From CAWEEP01 sp963808125 (GTDB lineage: Bacteria; Chloroflexota; Dormibacteria; Aeolococcales; Aeolococcaceae): 64,000 nucleotides of DNA. The position numbers were made by a program, and so were the translations under genes. The notes under the pieces are model-generated. The model did no database searches, had not been told where the DNA came from, and saw nothing but the letters and a program-made list of their open reading frames with translations. The stretch covers positions 1 through 64,000 of the forward strand of contig CAWEEP010000056.1 in assembly GCA_963808125.1 (NCBI GenBank). The letters are read 5' to 3'. This document shows, piece after piece, positions 17,306 to 26,848 of this stretch (within the stretch, counting starts at the first letter, position 1; each line of letters begins with the position of its first letter).

Positions 17306-17836
17306 TCACGACGACGGCGGTTTGTTCTCTTCGCCGTCATCGACGGGACGGGCGGGGACCGGCGGCGCCCCCTGCAACAGCTGGGACAGCGAGATCCCGA
17401 CGACGACCGCTCCAGCGGCAAACGACAGCCTGGCCAGCGACTTCGGCAGGCGCGGGCGGAACACGAGGCGGCCCGGCCCCGAGCTCATCAATCCGATCGC
17501 AAGTGCCAGGTTGGTGAGGGGAAGCTCGAAGCCCCCCTTCTGGGACATCGGCCCCTGCCTGCGGTGCACCGCTGTGGCCACGCTCATGGCGCCCACGATC
17601 GCCAGCGGCCCCACCGGGTCCGCGATCCCGGTCGCCGTCAGCACCCCGCCGCCGAGCTCGCTCACGCCGGCGAGAACCGCCGTTGCCCTGGCGGGGCGCA
17701 TGCCCAACTTCTCGAAGCCAACCACGGTGGCATCGAGGCCCGGGCCGCCGAAGGCACCGGACAGCTTCTGGGCTCCATGCACGGCGAGGTGCCCGCCGAG
17801 CACCGACCGGGTGGCGAGCAGGCCGACGCTGCGCAT
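17306..17836 (-). CDS. DoxX family membrane protein
   Basis: This 176-residue protein starts RSVGLLATRSVLGGHLAVHG-A-QK, the usual DoxX opening, and has four hydrophobic segments (TAVLAGVSELGGGVLTATG, PLAIVGAMSVATAV, LTNLALAIGLMSSG, SFAAGAVVVGISLSQLLQG). DoxX proteins are small four-helix membrane proteins linked to redox or thiol-stress functions in actinobacteria; the exact role is not clear. It is the first gene outside the island array, 98 bp from the tRNA-Thr 5' end. Confidence 0.75.
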   Translation of the reverse strand: MRSVGLLATRSVLGGHLAVHGAQKLSGAFGGPGLDATVVGFEKLGMRPARATAVLAGVSELGGGVLTATGIADPVGPLAIVGAMSVATAVHRRQGPMSQKGGFELPLTNLALAIGLMSSGPGRLVFRPRLPKSLARLSFAAGAVVVGISLSQLLQGAPPVPARPVDDGEENKPPSS

Positions 17837-17860
17837 CTCAGACCTCCTTGCGAATCGCCT

Positions 17861-18118
17861 CTACTCCGGCTGCCCGCTCTTGCGGTTCCGCACGTAGCGG
17901 ACCGGGTGGACGATCCAGTACGCGTTGACCGTCCACCCGGCGCCGTACACCTTGGGGGTGAAGAACTTGGGATCGTCGGAGTTCCAGTACCGCGCCCGGT
18001 TCCTCGCCACGGTGGGCCGCCTCGTGTCGTGGGGGATGCCGTGCCAGCGCTCGGTCTCCTCGACCTTCCCCTCAGGCGTTTCGTCGGTCACGGTGATCCC
18101 TGCCGGCGGTCGGGGCAA
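17861..18118 (-). CDS. small protein, DUF5808-like
   Basis: This 85-residue protein has a C-terminal pattern DDPKFFTPKVYGAGWTVN that resembles the DUF5808 signature (DDP, then PK, then GxGWTxN), preceded by a charged N-terminal half. Function unknown. It lies 24 bp upstream of the DoxX gene on the same strand and is probably co-transcribed. The start is uncertain; a GTG around 18091 would remove a poorly conserved leader. Confidence 0.5.
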   Translation of the reverse strand: MPRPPAGITVTDETPEGKVEETERWHGIPHDTRRPTVARNRARYWNSDDPKFFTPKVYGAGWTVNAYWIVHPVRYVRNRKSGQPE

Positions 18119-18240
18119 GCGGGCCGGCCCCCGGGCGCGGCTCCCCTATCTTCGCGCCCTCCGGCGCCGGCGGTCGCGCCAACCAGGCGATGACCCCGCC
18201 TTCCCCCTGACATAACCAGGGGCGGCGGACACTCTGATGG

Positions 18241-19101
18241 ATGTTGCTCTCCGACCACCACCGGTCGAGACGCGCCACGGGTGCGGACCTGGACCTGGCC
18301 CTGGCCCTAGCGGAGACCGGCGCACGACTGGCCAGGCGGCGATTCGACCAGGGCCGGCTCCACGTCTCCTTGAAGTCGGATGGGGCATTGGTGTCCGACG
18401 CCGACATGGCCGTCGAGCATGAGATCCGTGCCCGCCTCGAGCTGGAGAGGCCCGAGGACGGCATCCTGGGCGAGGAGTTCGGCGTCACCGGGAGCCGGCG
18501 GGCGCGGTGGATCATCGACCCCATCTGTGGCACCCACAACCTGGTGCGCGGCGATCCGCGCTGGGCCGTGATGGTCGCGCTCGAGGTGGGCGGCCGCCTC
18601 GAGGCGGGTGTCGTCGCTGCCCCAGCCCTCGAAAGGCGCTGGTGGGCGGCGCGGGGCATGGGAGCCTTCGCCGACGGCCGGCCGATGCGCCGCCGCTGGG
18701 GCCGCGATGTCGCGACCCTACGTGTCACGGCGCGGGCCGGCCGCGAGCTGGTCCGGTTGGGGCCGGCGCACCCGCTCACACAGGTCCTCGGCAGGCTGCA
18801 GATGGTCACCTCGGCGCTGCCCTGGCCGGAACTCGCCGTCGCCGAGGGATCGGCCGACATCGACCTGCGCCTCAACGCCCACCCCTGGGAACTGGCGGCA
18901 CTCGGCGCCATCCTCGCAGAGGCGGGGGGGGCGATGACCGACCTGCGCGGCGCCCCACGCATCGACGGTGGCTCCGCTCTCGTGGCCAGCGCCGGGCTTC
19001 ACGCCGAACTGCTGGGTACGGCTGCGTCCCGGGTTCAGACCCCGGCCCGCACCCGCCGCGCCGCCGTCGGCGAGGCGCCGCGCGTCGCCCTGCTGGGCTG
19101 A
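18241..19101 (+). CDS. inositol-monophosphatase/HisN-like phosphatase with altered metal site
   Basis: This 286-residue protein follows the IMPase/histidinol-phosphatase family layout: SLKSDGALVSDADMAVEHEI, then ILGEEFG, then WIIDPICGTHNLVRG, then HPWELAALGAILAEAGG. The family usually has DPIDGT and WDxAA; here the second Asp of the first motif is Cys and the Asp of the second is Glu, both metal-binding positions. HisN (histidinol-phosphate phosphatase) is the nearest match by motif spacing, but activity is doubtful. A truncated second copy lies at 21135-21429. A shorter start inside the first 30 codons is possible. Confidence 0.65.
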   Translation: MLLSDHHRSRRATGADLDLALALAETGARLARRRFDQGRLHVSLKSDGALVSDADMAVEHEIRARLELERPEDGILGEEFGVTGSRRARWIIDPICGTHNLVRGDPRWAVMVALEVGGRLEAGVVAAPALERRWWAARGMGAFADGRPMRRRWGRDVATLRVTARAGRELVRLGPAHPLTQVLGRLQMVTSALPWPELAVAEGSADIDLRLNAHPWELAALGAILAEAGGAMTDLRGAPRIDGGSALVASAGLHAELLGTAASRVQTPARTRRAAVGEAPRVALLG

Positions 19102-19230
19102 CCAGACCGGGGCCCGCCAGCCGAACCGACCGGCCCGGCTTCCAACCCCCCGTTCTCTGTGCCAGGATCTCGCGCCGATGCCACTCCCTGGCTTCCGATT
19201 CCTGCCTCCACAGGCAGCCACGCCACCGGC
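19102..19230 (+). pseudogene. duplicated 5' fragment of the VirD4-like ATPase gene
   Basis: The intergenic DNA after hisN and the first ~17 codons of the ATPase gene (ATG 19178, MPLPGFRFLPPQ) are nearly identical to 21430-21545, in front of the intact ATPase. The copy then loses similarity. Together with the hisN tail this forms the left arm of a duplication that brackets the MFS gene. Confidence 0.7.
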
Positions 19231-19312
19231 GGGCCCGCCCGCCGACCCCTGGACCCGACCGCGAGACCCACTGCGCCCGGCAGGCGGCGGTCTCGACCAG
19301 CGGGGTCGCCCC

Positions 19313-21038
19313 TCAGTGCGCCGTGCTTCCTCCCACGGCTCCCCGGAGAAGCGTCCGCGGCAGCGTCAGTGACAGCAGTGCGGTCAGCGTCCAGAAGCCG
19401 ATATTGAAGAAGAGGAGCACCTCCACGGCGCCGACGAAGTCTTTGGCGAGCGCCGACGCGGCCGCACCAGAGAAGGCGGGGGTGGCGGGGTTCGACGCGG
19501 TACCGGTGGTCGACGGACACCCCGGTGCGGTCCGCTGTGGGTTGCTGGAGGATGCTTGCGCTTCGAAGCAGCGCGTGAACGTCGCCACCGCCTGGTTCGC
19601 CGCCCCGGGAGATAAGTTCGCCTGGGTGAGCTGGGCCCGCAGCGCCGGGGCCACGGCCGAGGCCGCAGGAGCGGCGCCTGCGGTGAGGAGCCCGAAGAAC
19701 ACCACGCCCACCCCGGCGACGCCAATCGCTCCACCGAGCTGCTGGAAGGTGGTGAGCACTCCGGAGGCCGAGCCGGCGTGGCGCGGGGGCACGCCCGCCA
19801 GAACGATGTTGAGCAGCGGCGCCACCACCGTGCCCATGCCCAGACCGGTGACCAGGAAGCTGGGGATGAGGTCCCAGCCGGTGAGCCCTGTGCCGGCCGC
19901 ATGTAGGGTGAGCATGATGGCGGCGATCCCCACCACCATCGTGGAGGCGCCCGCGGTGATGGTCCACTTGCCGAACCGCGGCGCCAGCCGGGTCGACATG
20001 ATGGAGGCGAATGCCGTACCGAGGCTCCAGGGGACCGTGGTGAGCCCGGCGTTGAGGGCACTGAAGCCCAGGCCCACCTGGACCAGGAGGCTGAAGAAGA
20101 AGAAGAACGCCGGGATGCCCGCGAGCAGGGTCAGGGAGATGAGCAGGCCGATGCGGAATGAGGAGATCCCGAAGAGCGAGAGCTGAACCAGCGGGAACGC
20201 GCTGGTCGGGAGGGATCGCTCGTAGGCGACGAAGAGGAGGAGGACGAAGGGGCTGATGCCCATGCAGATGAACGTCCAGAGGGGCCAGCCGGCCACCTGC
20301 CCCTCCACCAGGGGGTAGACGAGGAGCACCAGACCCGCGGTGGCGATGCCGGCGCCGACGAGGTCGAGCCGGGTGGCGTTGGGAGCGCGAGAACTCGTTG
20401 ACGACCCGGGAGGCCGCCACGAGCGCCACGATCCCAATTGGCAGGTTGACGAGGAAGATCCAGCGCCACGACCCGCCGGTGAGGTCATTGCGGATGATGA
20501 GGCCGCCGACCAGTGGGCCGGCAATGGTGGCGATCCCGATGACTGCGCCCAGGTACCCGAAGACGCGCGCCCGCTCGTACGCAGGGAATGTGACCTGCAC
20601 GATGCTGAGCACCTGTGGGTACATCAGCGCAGCCATCCCGCCCTGGAGGATGCGGGAGAGGTCGAGCATCAGCGGGCTCTGTGCCAGCCCGCAGAGCGCC
20701 GATGCCAGCACGAATCCACCCATGCCCACCATCAAGAGACGCTTGCGTCCGTAGATGTCACCGAGACGTCCACCGGTGATAAGGGTCACCGCATAGGCGA
20801 GTCCGTAGCCTGCGACGACGAACTGGATGTCGGCGTCGTTGGCCGCAAGATTGGTCCGGATGGCGGGAATGGCCACACTCACGATGGAGACGTCGAGCAG
20901 CGCCATGAAGAGGGCGGTCAGCACGGTGGCGAGTGCGACCCATCGGCGGGGATCGGGAGCCTCGCGCCAGGCCTGACCGGCGTCGGAGGTCGCCGTTGTG
21001 TCGAACTCGCTGGCCGCGGACGCGGGGAGCGCGCTCAT
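19313..21038 (-). CDS. DHA2-type (EmrB/QacA) MFS multidrug exporter, one frameshift
   Basis: The start at 21038 leads into LTALFMALLDVSIVSVAIP and GRLGDIYGRKRLL, classical motifs of the 14-helix DHA2 drug:proton antiporters. Near 20385 (around SQRHP/NATRLDLVGAG) the frame changes and the second half, with many transmembrane segments, continues to the stop at 19313. A single indel explains this. It probably exports toxic compounds. It sits between two copies of the hisN 3' end and ATPase 5' end on the opposite strand, so it appears inserted into a formerly contiguous hisN-ATPase locus. Confidence 0.8.
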
Positions 21039-21134
21039 GCTCCATCTCCAGGGACAAGGTGCATTAGTTGACTCTAAGGGTCCCCGTCCGCTCCGTCAAA
21101 CCGCCTGTGTGCGCGAGAACCCGGGTACCGCCCG

Positions 21135-21429
21135 GCAACTCGCTGAAGCCGGGCGGGGCGCTGGTGTCGGACGCCGACGTGGCCGTCGAGCACGAGATCC
21201 GGGCACGCCTCGAGCTGGAAAGGCCGCCCCGGGAGCCCTCTTTACCGAGGCGGGCGGGGCGATCACCGACCTGCGCGACGCCCCGCGCAATCGACGGAGG
21301 CTCCGCCTGGTGGCCCGCGCCGGTCTCCATGCCGAGATGCTGGGCACGGCCACGTCCCGGGTTCAAGCCCCGGCCCGCCCCCGCCGCGCCGCGGTCGGAG
21401 AGGCGACCCCCGTCGCCGTACTGGGCTGA
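21135..21429 (+). pseudogene. hisN-like gene remnant with internal deletion
   Basis: Bases 21135-21224 correspond to about 18371-18460, and 21243-21429 to about 18915-19101, of the intact HisN-like gene. The intervening ~450 bp, including the GEE and DPI motifs, are missing, and the frame is disturbed. The relation to the intact copy continues past the stop into the ATPase gene, showing a duplicated block. Confidence 0.75.
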
Positions 21430-21506
21430 CCAGGCCGGGTCCCGCCAGCCGAACCGACCGGCCCGGCTTTCCAAGCCCCCGTTCTCTGTGGCAGGATCTC
21501 GCGCCG

Positions 21507-22823
21507 ATGCCACTTCCCGGCTTCCGATTCCTGCCTCCGCAGGGACCTCCGCTCCCGGCCGTCGCGGCCAACGACCCCTCCCAACACTCGCCGGGCCTCA
21601 TCCGCCTCGGCGTCGATACGCTGCGCAACCAGTTCTTCGACATCGCCGTTCCGGAGGGCATCGTCCAGCACGTCACCCTGCTGGGTCTCACCGGCACCGG
21701 GAAGACGACCACGGCCGAGCGCCTGGCGGAGGGCGCCGTCGCCTCCGGCGTCCCCCTCGTGGTCATCGACGCCAAGGGAGCCGGCCTGCGCGACCGGGCG
21801 AGGCGCCTCGCCGCCGCCCAGGGTCTCCCCCACCGTGAGGTGGTTCCCGGCGCGCCGGGGACGCTCGGCTACAACCCCTGCGCGCTGGGGTCGCGCGCAC
21901 AGGTCGCCGACAAGCTGGTCTCCGCCTTCACGCACGGGCCGGGCGCGGAGATCTACCGCAACATCGCCTCCGAGGCGATCTCCATCCTCGCCGGGATCCT
22001 GCAAGCGCTCGGCGAACCCGTCACCATCCGCCGGCTGCGGCGGGAACTGGACCGCACCCGGATGCCCGGACTCGGCCACCGAGCGCGCGACATCACCCCG
22101 GACCTCGCCGACGACCTCGTCGACCTGGCCAAGCGCGGAGGGGTGACGGCGGACGCCCTGGAGGGGATGCGAGCGCGCCTCGGAGCCCTCCTCCACGGCG
22201 AATACGGGGAGATCGTCGACCGGGACGGACCCTGCCTCGACCTGCCCGCCGCGCTCTCCGTGCCCGGCATCACCTACGTCAGCCTGCCGGCGCTGGCGGT
22301 CAGCCAGGACACGGCGCTGATGGCGAGGGTGCTCATCCAGGACCTCAAGCAGGCGGCATTCCAGCGGCTGCAGGGCCCGGGTGCCCGTCCCGCCATGCTG
22401 GTGCTCGACGAGTTCGCCGCCCTGGGTGACCCGGCGCAGATCAACGACCTGCTGCGCCAGGCCCGCGAGGCGCGCGTCTGCACCGTGGTCAGCACGCAGC
22501 AGCTTCCCGACCTGCGCGCCGCCCATGCCCTGCACGGCGCCCTGCTCGGCGCCGGCGTGCTCATCGCCCATCGCGTCGGCCACGACGACGCCGAGGCTGT
22601 CGCGCGCGTGATCGGGGTGGAGCCGGCCGTGCAAGTCACGCGCACCGTCGACGCCGGCCACGACACCGGACGCCGGACGGTGCGTGCCATGGACCGCCAT
22701 ATCGTCGACCCCAACCTCATGAAGCAGCTGCGCACCGGCGAGGCGGTGGCGCTGTGCGCCGCCGGCGAACGGCGGGTCGCCTGCATCTCCGTCCTGCGAC
22801 CGTCCACGCCGGACACGGCGTGA
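21507..22823 (+). CDS. VirD4/TraG-like (type IV coupling protein-like) ATPase without membrane anchor
   Basis: This 438-residue protein has Walker A LLGLTGTGKTTTAERL, a VVIDAKGAG strand, and Walker B MLVLDEFAALGD followed by INDLLRQAREARVCTVVSTQ, the arrangement of TraG/VirD4-type DNA-pumping ATPases. The all-alpha insert lies between. There is no N-terminal transmembrane segment, so it may act in the cytoplasm or be recruited by the overlapping membrane protein. The last codons overlap the next gene's GTG start by 4 bp. No other conjugation genes (relaxase, VirB4, VirB6) are visible, so a classical conjugative role is not supported here. Confidence 0.75.
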   Translation: MPLPGFRFLPPQGPPLPAVAANDPSQHSPGLIRLGVDTLRNQFFDIAVPEGIVQHVTLLGLTGTGKTTTAERLAEGAVASGVPLVVIDAKGAGLRDRARRLAAAQGLPHREVVPGAPGTLGYNPCALGSRAQVADKLVSAFTHGPGAEIYRNIASEAISILAGILQALGEPVTIRRLRRELDRTRMPGLGHRARDITPDLADDLVDLAKRGGVTADALEGMRARLGALLHGEYGEIVDRDGPCLDLPAALSVPGITYVSLPALAVSQDTALMARVLIQDLKQAAFQRLQGPGARPAMLVLDEFAALGDPAQINDLLRQAREARVCTVVSTQQLPDLRAAHALHGALLGAGVLIAHRVGHDDAEAVARVIGVEPAVQVTRTVDAGHDTGRRTVRAMDRHIVDPNLMKQLRTGEAVALCAAGERRVACISVLRPSTPDTA

Positions 22824-23896
22824 TCCGGCCGCCAGCCGCCCCCGGCCGGGCGGTGGGCTTGCCCGCCACCGCGGACTGGCTGCTGGCCGGCCTGCGACGC
22901 CGCTGGGGCGCCGCCCTGGTGACGCTCTTCTGCACCTGGTCGGGGCTGTGGCTGGCGGTGTGGCTGGTGGCCGTCACCGCCGTCCTCGATGCCCTCCTCA
23001 CCTTCATCGCCCTGGTTCTGACGGGGGGCGGGATCACTTCGGGCCCGGGTGGCAGTGCTGTCTCGACCGCCGCCGGTGCGCTCTCCGGCGTGATCTCGGC
23101 GCTCATCACCGCGCTCGCGGCGGTGTTCACCGACGACCCGCTCCAGCTCCTTGCCGCCATGGCGCTGGGGCTGGCCATCTCCCTGGCGCTGCTGGGCGCG
23201 ATGATCGGCTTCGAGCCCTGGCTTCTGCGGCTTCGCGGATACCGCCGCATGAGCCGGCGCGAGGCGGCGCGGCTCGTGCCCCTGCTGGAGGGGGCGGCGC
23301 GCGACCTCCGCCTCGGCGACCTGCCCCTGGTGTCGATGAGCGACGGCGGCTCGCTGACCGCGATCGCCGCGCACTGCCGCCACCTCGTCGTCAGCCGCGC
23401 CCTCTGCGACGAGATCGGCGACGAGCCGCTGGCCGGCGTGCTGGCCCACGACCTGTGGCACTGGGCGGTGGGGGATGCTGTGGGCGACCGGTTGGTCCTC
23501 GCCTGCGGCCTGCCGCTTCTCCTTCTGTACGAGGCGGGGGCATGGCTGGCGCGTCGCGGCGGGGGACTGCTCGCCGCCCTCGGCTGGACGGTTCTCTGGC
23601 CGGCGTGGGTACTCGTCCGCCTCATCATCCGGCCGGTCATGGCGAGGGGCACGCGCCGCCAGGAATACGCGGCGGACGCGGCGGTCGTCGCCACCGGCCG
23701 GGGACCGGCCCTGCACCAGGCGCTCACCTTCCTCGGTGAGTTCGAACCGGGCCGCTCCGGGTGGGATCAGATAATCGCCGCCACCCACCCGCCACGGGAG
23801 CTGCGCCTCGAGGCTCTCGAACCGGGACCGGAGTCGAGTGTCATGGGCCGCGCATCGGCCATCGACACCGCCGCGCCGGGGTGGCCCGCCCGCTAG
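22820..23896 (+). CDS. M48-like membrane metalloprotease with HDxxH motif
   Basis: This 358-residue protein has two long N-terminal hydrophobic regions (VTLFCTWSGLWLAVWLVAVT and a second around 23150-23220), a soluble part with IAAHCRHLVVSRALCD, then VLAHDLWHWAVGDAVGDRL and, after two more hydrophobic stretches, RRQEYAADAAVVATG. The order matches M48 (HtpX/Ste24-like) peptidases, which have HExxH and a distal ExxxD. Here the catalytic Glu is Asp (HDLWH), so activity may be reduced or lost. GTG 22820 overlaps the ATPase stop, implying coupled translation and a joint function. Confidence 0.65.
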   Translation: MIRPPAAPGRAVGLPATADWLLAGLRRRWGAALVTLFCTWSGLWLAVWLVAVTAVLDALLTFIALVLTGGGITSGPGGSAVSTAAGALSGVISALITALAAVFTDDPLQLLAAMALGLAISLALLGAMIGFEPWLLRLRGYRRMSRREAARLVPLLEGAARDLRLGDLPLVSMSDGGSLTAIAAHCRHLVVSRALCDEIGDEPLAGVLAHDLWHWAVGDAVGDRLVLACGLPLLLLYEAGAWLARRGGGLLAALGWTVLWPAWVLVRLIIRPVMARGTRRQEYAADAAVVATGRGPALHQALTFLGEFEPGRSGWDQIIAATHPPRELRLEALEPGPESSVMGRASAIDTAAPGWPAR

Positions 23897-24586
23897 GTCT
23901 GCGTCGGCTCCGCCGCGCCGGCCGCGACGCCGCGGCCGAAGACGCGCCACCCCGCCCAGCACGCGGCGGCGGCGAGGGCCAATCCGCCGGCGATGTCGGC
24001 CAGGTAGTGCTGGTGGACGAGCACGGTCGAGTTCGACGATCAGCAGCGTCCAGATCGCCACGGGGATGCCGATGCGCCGGTCCCAGCGCCACCAGTGGAC
24101 CGCGATGATGGTGGACAGTGACGTGTGAAGGCTGGGGAAGTCGTTGTACGGGCGATCGCCGACATACACGTCGCGAAGCCATCCCACGAGGACTCCGTTC
24201 CCGGTCAGGGCGGGGCGCGCCACGTAGGACTGGAGGAGGAAGTAGAAGGCGAAGCTGACCAGCCAGGCGATCATCACGGCGACCGCCGCGGAGCGGAGGA
24301 GGCGGGCGCGGAAGAGCAGGAAGCCGAGCAGGCTGACGACGAGGAACGGCGTCAGGGACAGGTACGGGATGACGAAGATGGGCACCAGCGGGATGTGCTG
24401 GTCGAGCGGTGTACGCAGGAAGATCCGGTTGGGACCGTGGTTCAGCGGCTCGTACAGGAGGCTGACGGCGTACGCGACGACGACCAGCGCGAGGGTCGCC
24501 GGGGCTGCCATCCTCGGTTCGCCAAAGACCCCCCGGCGCAGCTGGGCCCGCAGCCACAAGGTGATGCGTGACAACCGATTCACCAC
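23893..24586 (-). CDS. PAP2-family phosphatase, one frameshift
   Basis: The N-terminal and middle parts have several membrane segments and the phosphatase motif DFPSLHTSLS. Near 24028 the frame breaks; the continuing frame gives VLVHQHYLADIAGGLALAAA, the third PAP2 motif with the nucleophile-assisting His, and ends at 23893. The enzyme would dephosphorylate a lipid phosphate at the membrane. The gene converges with the M48-like gene and their stops overlap. One indel is needed to restore it. Confidence 0.7.
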
Positions 24587-24650
24587 GCGGACTGGTACGT
24601 CGGCGGGTCGATCGCGGTTGCCGCAGGCGGCGCAGAGACCTCCCGTTCAG

Positions 24651-25662
24651 ATGAGGACCACGATGCGGAGCGCGCGGCAGGTGGCGGTCGTCGTCGACCT
24701 CTTCGCCGCTGCGCGGCTGCGGTGCCAGCCTGCTCCACGGCCGCGGCGCATCACACGCCATCCGCCCCCGCCACCGCCGGCGTCGAGCCCATGGCCACAG
24801 CCACGCCAACGCCGTCGCCGGGCGGAAGCGGTGCCGTGCCTCACATCCTCGTCATCATGGAGGAGAACCATGGCTACTCCACGACCGTGGGCGACTGCGG
24901 CGCAGGCTCCCGGACCGTATCTCTGCTCGATGGCATCCGAGTACGCATCGCTCACCCGGTGGTATGGAGTGGAGCACCCCTCGCTCCCCGACTACATCGA
25001 CCTGGCCTCCGGCGCGGACCAGGGATGCGCCGCCGACACGTGCGCCGGCCTCTACCCGGCGACGGACCTGGGTGGGCAGCTCCACGGCGGCGGGGATCCC
25101 CTGGGCCGCCTACATGGAGTCGATGCCGTCCCCGTGTTCCACCGGCGCGTCCAGCGGTGAGTACGTGCGCAAGCACAACCCGTTCATCGTCTTCGACGAC
25201 GTCGCCGGCACCACCGGCTGCGACGGCGTTGAGCTGCCCTACCCGGGGGCCGCCGGCATCGCGGCCGTCCTCGACGCGCCGGGGGCGCCCGACTTCGTGT
25301 GGATCACCCCCAATCTCCTCGACGACATGCACGACGGCACCGTCCAGGAGGGTGACCGGTGGCTGAGGACGAATCTGGCACCCATCCTCAGCTCGGCGTG
25401 GTTCGCCGACGACGGCACCGTCATCGTCACCATGGACGAGAACGACGACCAGCCGGGGGGAGCCTGCTGCGGGGACGCCCACGGCGGCGTCATCCCCATG
25501 GTCGTCATCTCCGAGAACAGTCTCGGCAGGGGCAGCACCGGACTGGTCGGCGATCACTTCGGCACCCTCCGCAGCATCGAGGAGGTGTACGGGCTTCCTC
25601 TCCTCGGTGCCGCGTCCAACGCGGCCAACGGGGACATCAGCGGGCTGCTCGGCTCCTCGTAG
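24651..25662 (+). CDS. phosphoesterase-family (acid phosphatase-like) lipoprotein, frameshifted
   Basis: Pieces in three frames spell a phosphoesterase of the PF04185 type: HILVIMEENHGYSTTVGDC, then SLPDYIDLASGADQGCAADT, then YMESMPSPC, FVWITPNLLDDMHDGTV, VIVTMDENDD and HGGVIPMVVIS, to the stop at 25662. Frame changes fall near 24900 and 25085, and another near the leader. The N-terminal part is hydrophobic with a cysteine, consistent with export or lipoprotein anchoring, but its frame is uncertain. Such enzymes release phosphate from esters outside the cytoplasm. Confidence 0.6.
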
Positions 25663-25714
25663 GCGCACCCACCGGGTCGCCCGCCGAGCCGTCCGGGAGC
25701 CACAATCGTCAACC

Positions 25715-26710
25715 ATGGACGATACCGCCTTCCTGGCAGACCACTTGGGCGCGGTGCGCGCCGCGGCAGCGCGGATCTCCGGCCACGTCCGGCACCCCCC
25801 GCTCCTCTCCGCCGCCGACATCGGCGAGGCCGGGGACGACGTGATGGTCAAACCGGAGCTGCTGCAGCCGACCGGTTCGTTCAAGGTGCGGGGCGCCTTC
25901 AACGCCGCCCTCGCCCTGCTGGAGCGCTCCCCGGACAGCCCCGGTCTCATCACCGTCAGCTCCGGCAACCACGGCCAGGCGGTGGCCCTGGCGGCGGCCC
26001 GGCTCGGCCTGCGCTGCGTCGTCGTCATGCCCGAGGGGTCCAATCCCGTGAAGGTCGCGGCGGTGGCGGCCCTCGGCGCCGAGGTGGTCAGCCAGGGCGT
26101 CACCGGCGAGAACCGCGAGCAGCGGGTCCTGGAGGTGATGGAACAGACCGGCCTGGACTTGATCCATCCCTTCGACGCGTGGGACACCATCCACGGCCAG
26201 GGGACGGTCGGCCTCGAGGTGCTCGACGGCTGTCCGGACCTGGGCATGGTGGTCACCCCCGTGGGCGGCGGTGGCCTGATCTCCGGCTGCGCCATCGCCG
26301 TGAAGGCTGCCCGGCCCGCAGTCCGGGTGGTCGGGGTGGAGCCGGAGCTCGCCGCCGACGCCGTGGCCTCGAAGCGCAGCGGGCAGCGGCAGCACCTGGA
26401 GCACGCCCCGGCGACCATCGCGGACGGGTTGCGCAGCCTGGCCATCGGCGAGCGCGGATTCGAGGTGACCGTCGAGCGGGGGCTCGTCGACGACATCGTC
26501 ACCGTGACCGAGGCGGAGATCGAATCGGCGATGCTCACCGCCTGGACCCGTCTCCACCTGGTGGTCGAGCCGTCGGGTGCCGTACCCCTTGCGGCGCTCC
26601 TCGCCGGCCGGCTTCCCGCCGCCCCATCCGGCTCGCGCATCGTGCTCGTGTTGAGCGGGGGAAACGTCGACCCCACCCTGGCGGCCCGGCTGCTCAGCCG
26701 TCCCGGCTGA
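25715..26710 (+). CDS. threonine dehydratase / serine racemase family (PLP-dependent)
   Basis: This 331-residue protein is of the fold-type II PLP family. The PLP-lysine motif is LLQPTGSFKVRGAFNA, the substrate loop is VSSGNHGQAVALAAARLG, the phosphate-binding glycine loop is PVGGGGLISGCA, and a final SGGNVDP is present. It lacks an ACT domain, as in catabolic threonine ammonia-lyases and serine/threonine dehydratases. ATG 25715 is preceded 8 nt upstream by CACAAT, so a leaderless transcript is possible. No frameshift. Confidence 0.85.
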   Translation: MDDTAFLADHLGAVRAAAARISGHVRHPPLLSAADIGEAGDDVMVKPELLQPTGSFKVRGAFNAALALLERSPDSPGLITVSSGNHGQAVALAAARLGLRCVVVMPEGSNPVKVAAVAALGAEVVSQGVTGENREQRVLEVMEQTGLDLIHPFDAWDTIHGQGTVGLEVLDGCPDLGMVVTPVGGGGLISGCAIAVKAARPAVRVVGVEPELAADAVASKRSGQRQHLEHAPATIADGLRSLAIGERGFEVTVERGLVDDIVTVTEAEIESAMLTAWTRLHLVVEPSGAVPLAALLAGRLPAAPSGSRIVLVLSGGNVDPTLAARLLSRPG

Positions 26711-26848
26711 TTCGGCGGCCGGCCGGGGTGCCCCGGCGGCTTCGCCATGGCGGCGGCGGCGCCCGATCGGCGATGCTTGTCGGCGCCGGGCGGCCAGGGG
26801 CGATCGAACCCCGCGAGCCGCCGGAAGCGCCGCTGGAGGGCAACGATC

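Noticed and set aside
21507..23896. Conjugative element or integrative conjugative element
   Set aside because: A coupling-protein-like ATPase alone is not enough; no relaxase, VirB4, pilus or integrase genes are present.
22274..24586. 770-codon open frame on the minus strand
   Set aside because: Only its first ~190 codons are real (PAP2 phosphatase). After the frameshift near 24028 it runs antisense through the M48-like and ATPase genes.
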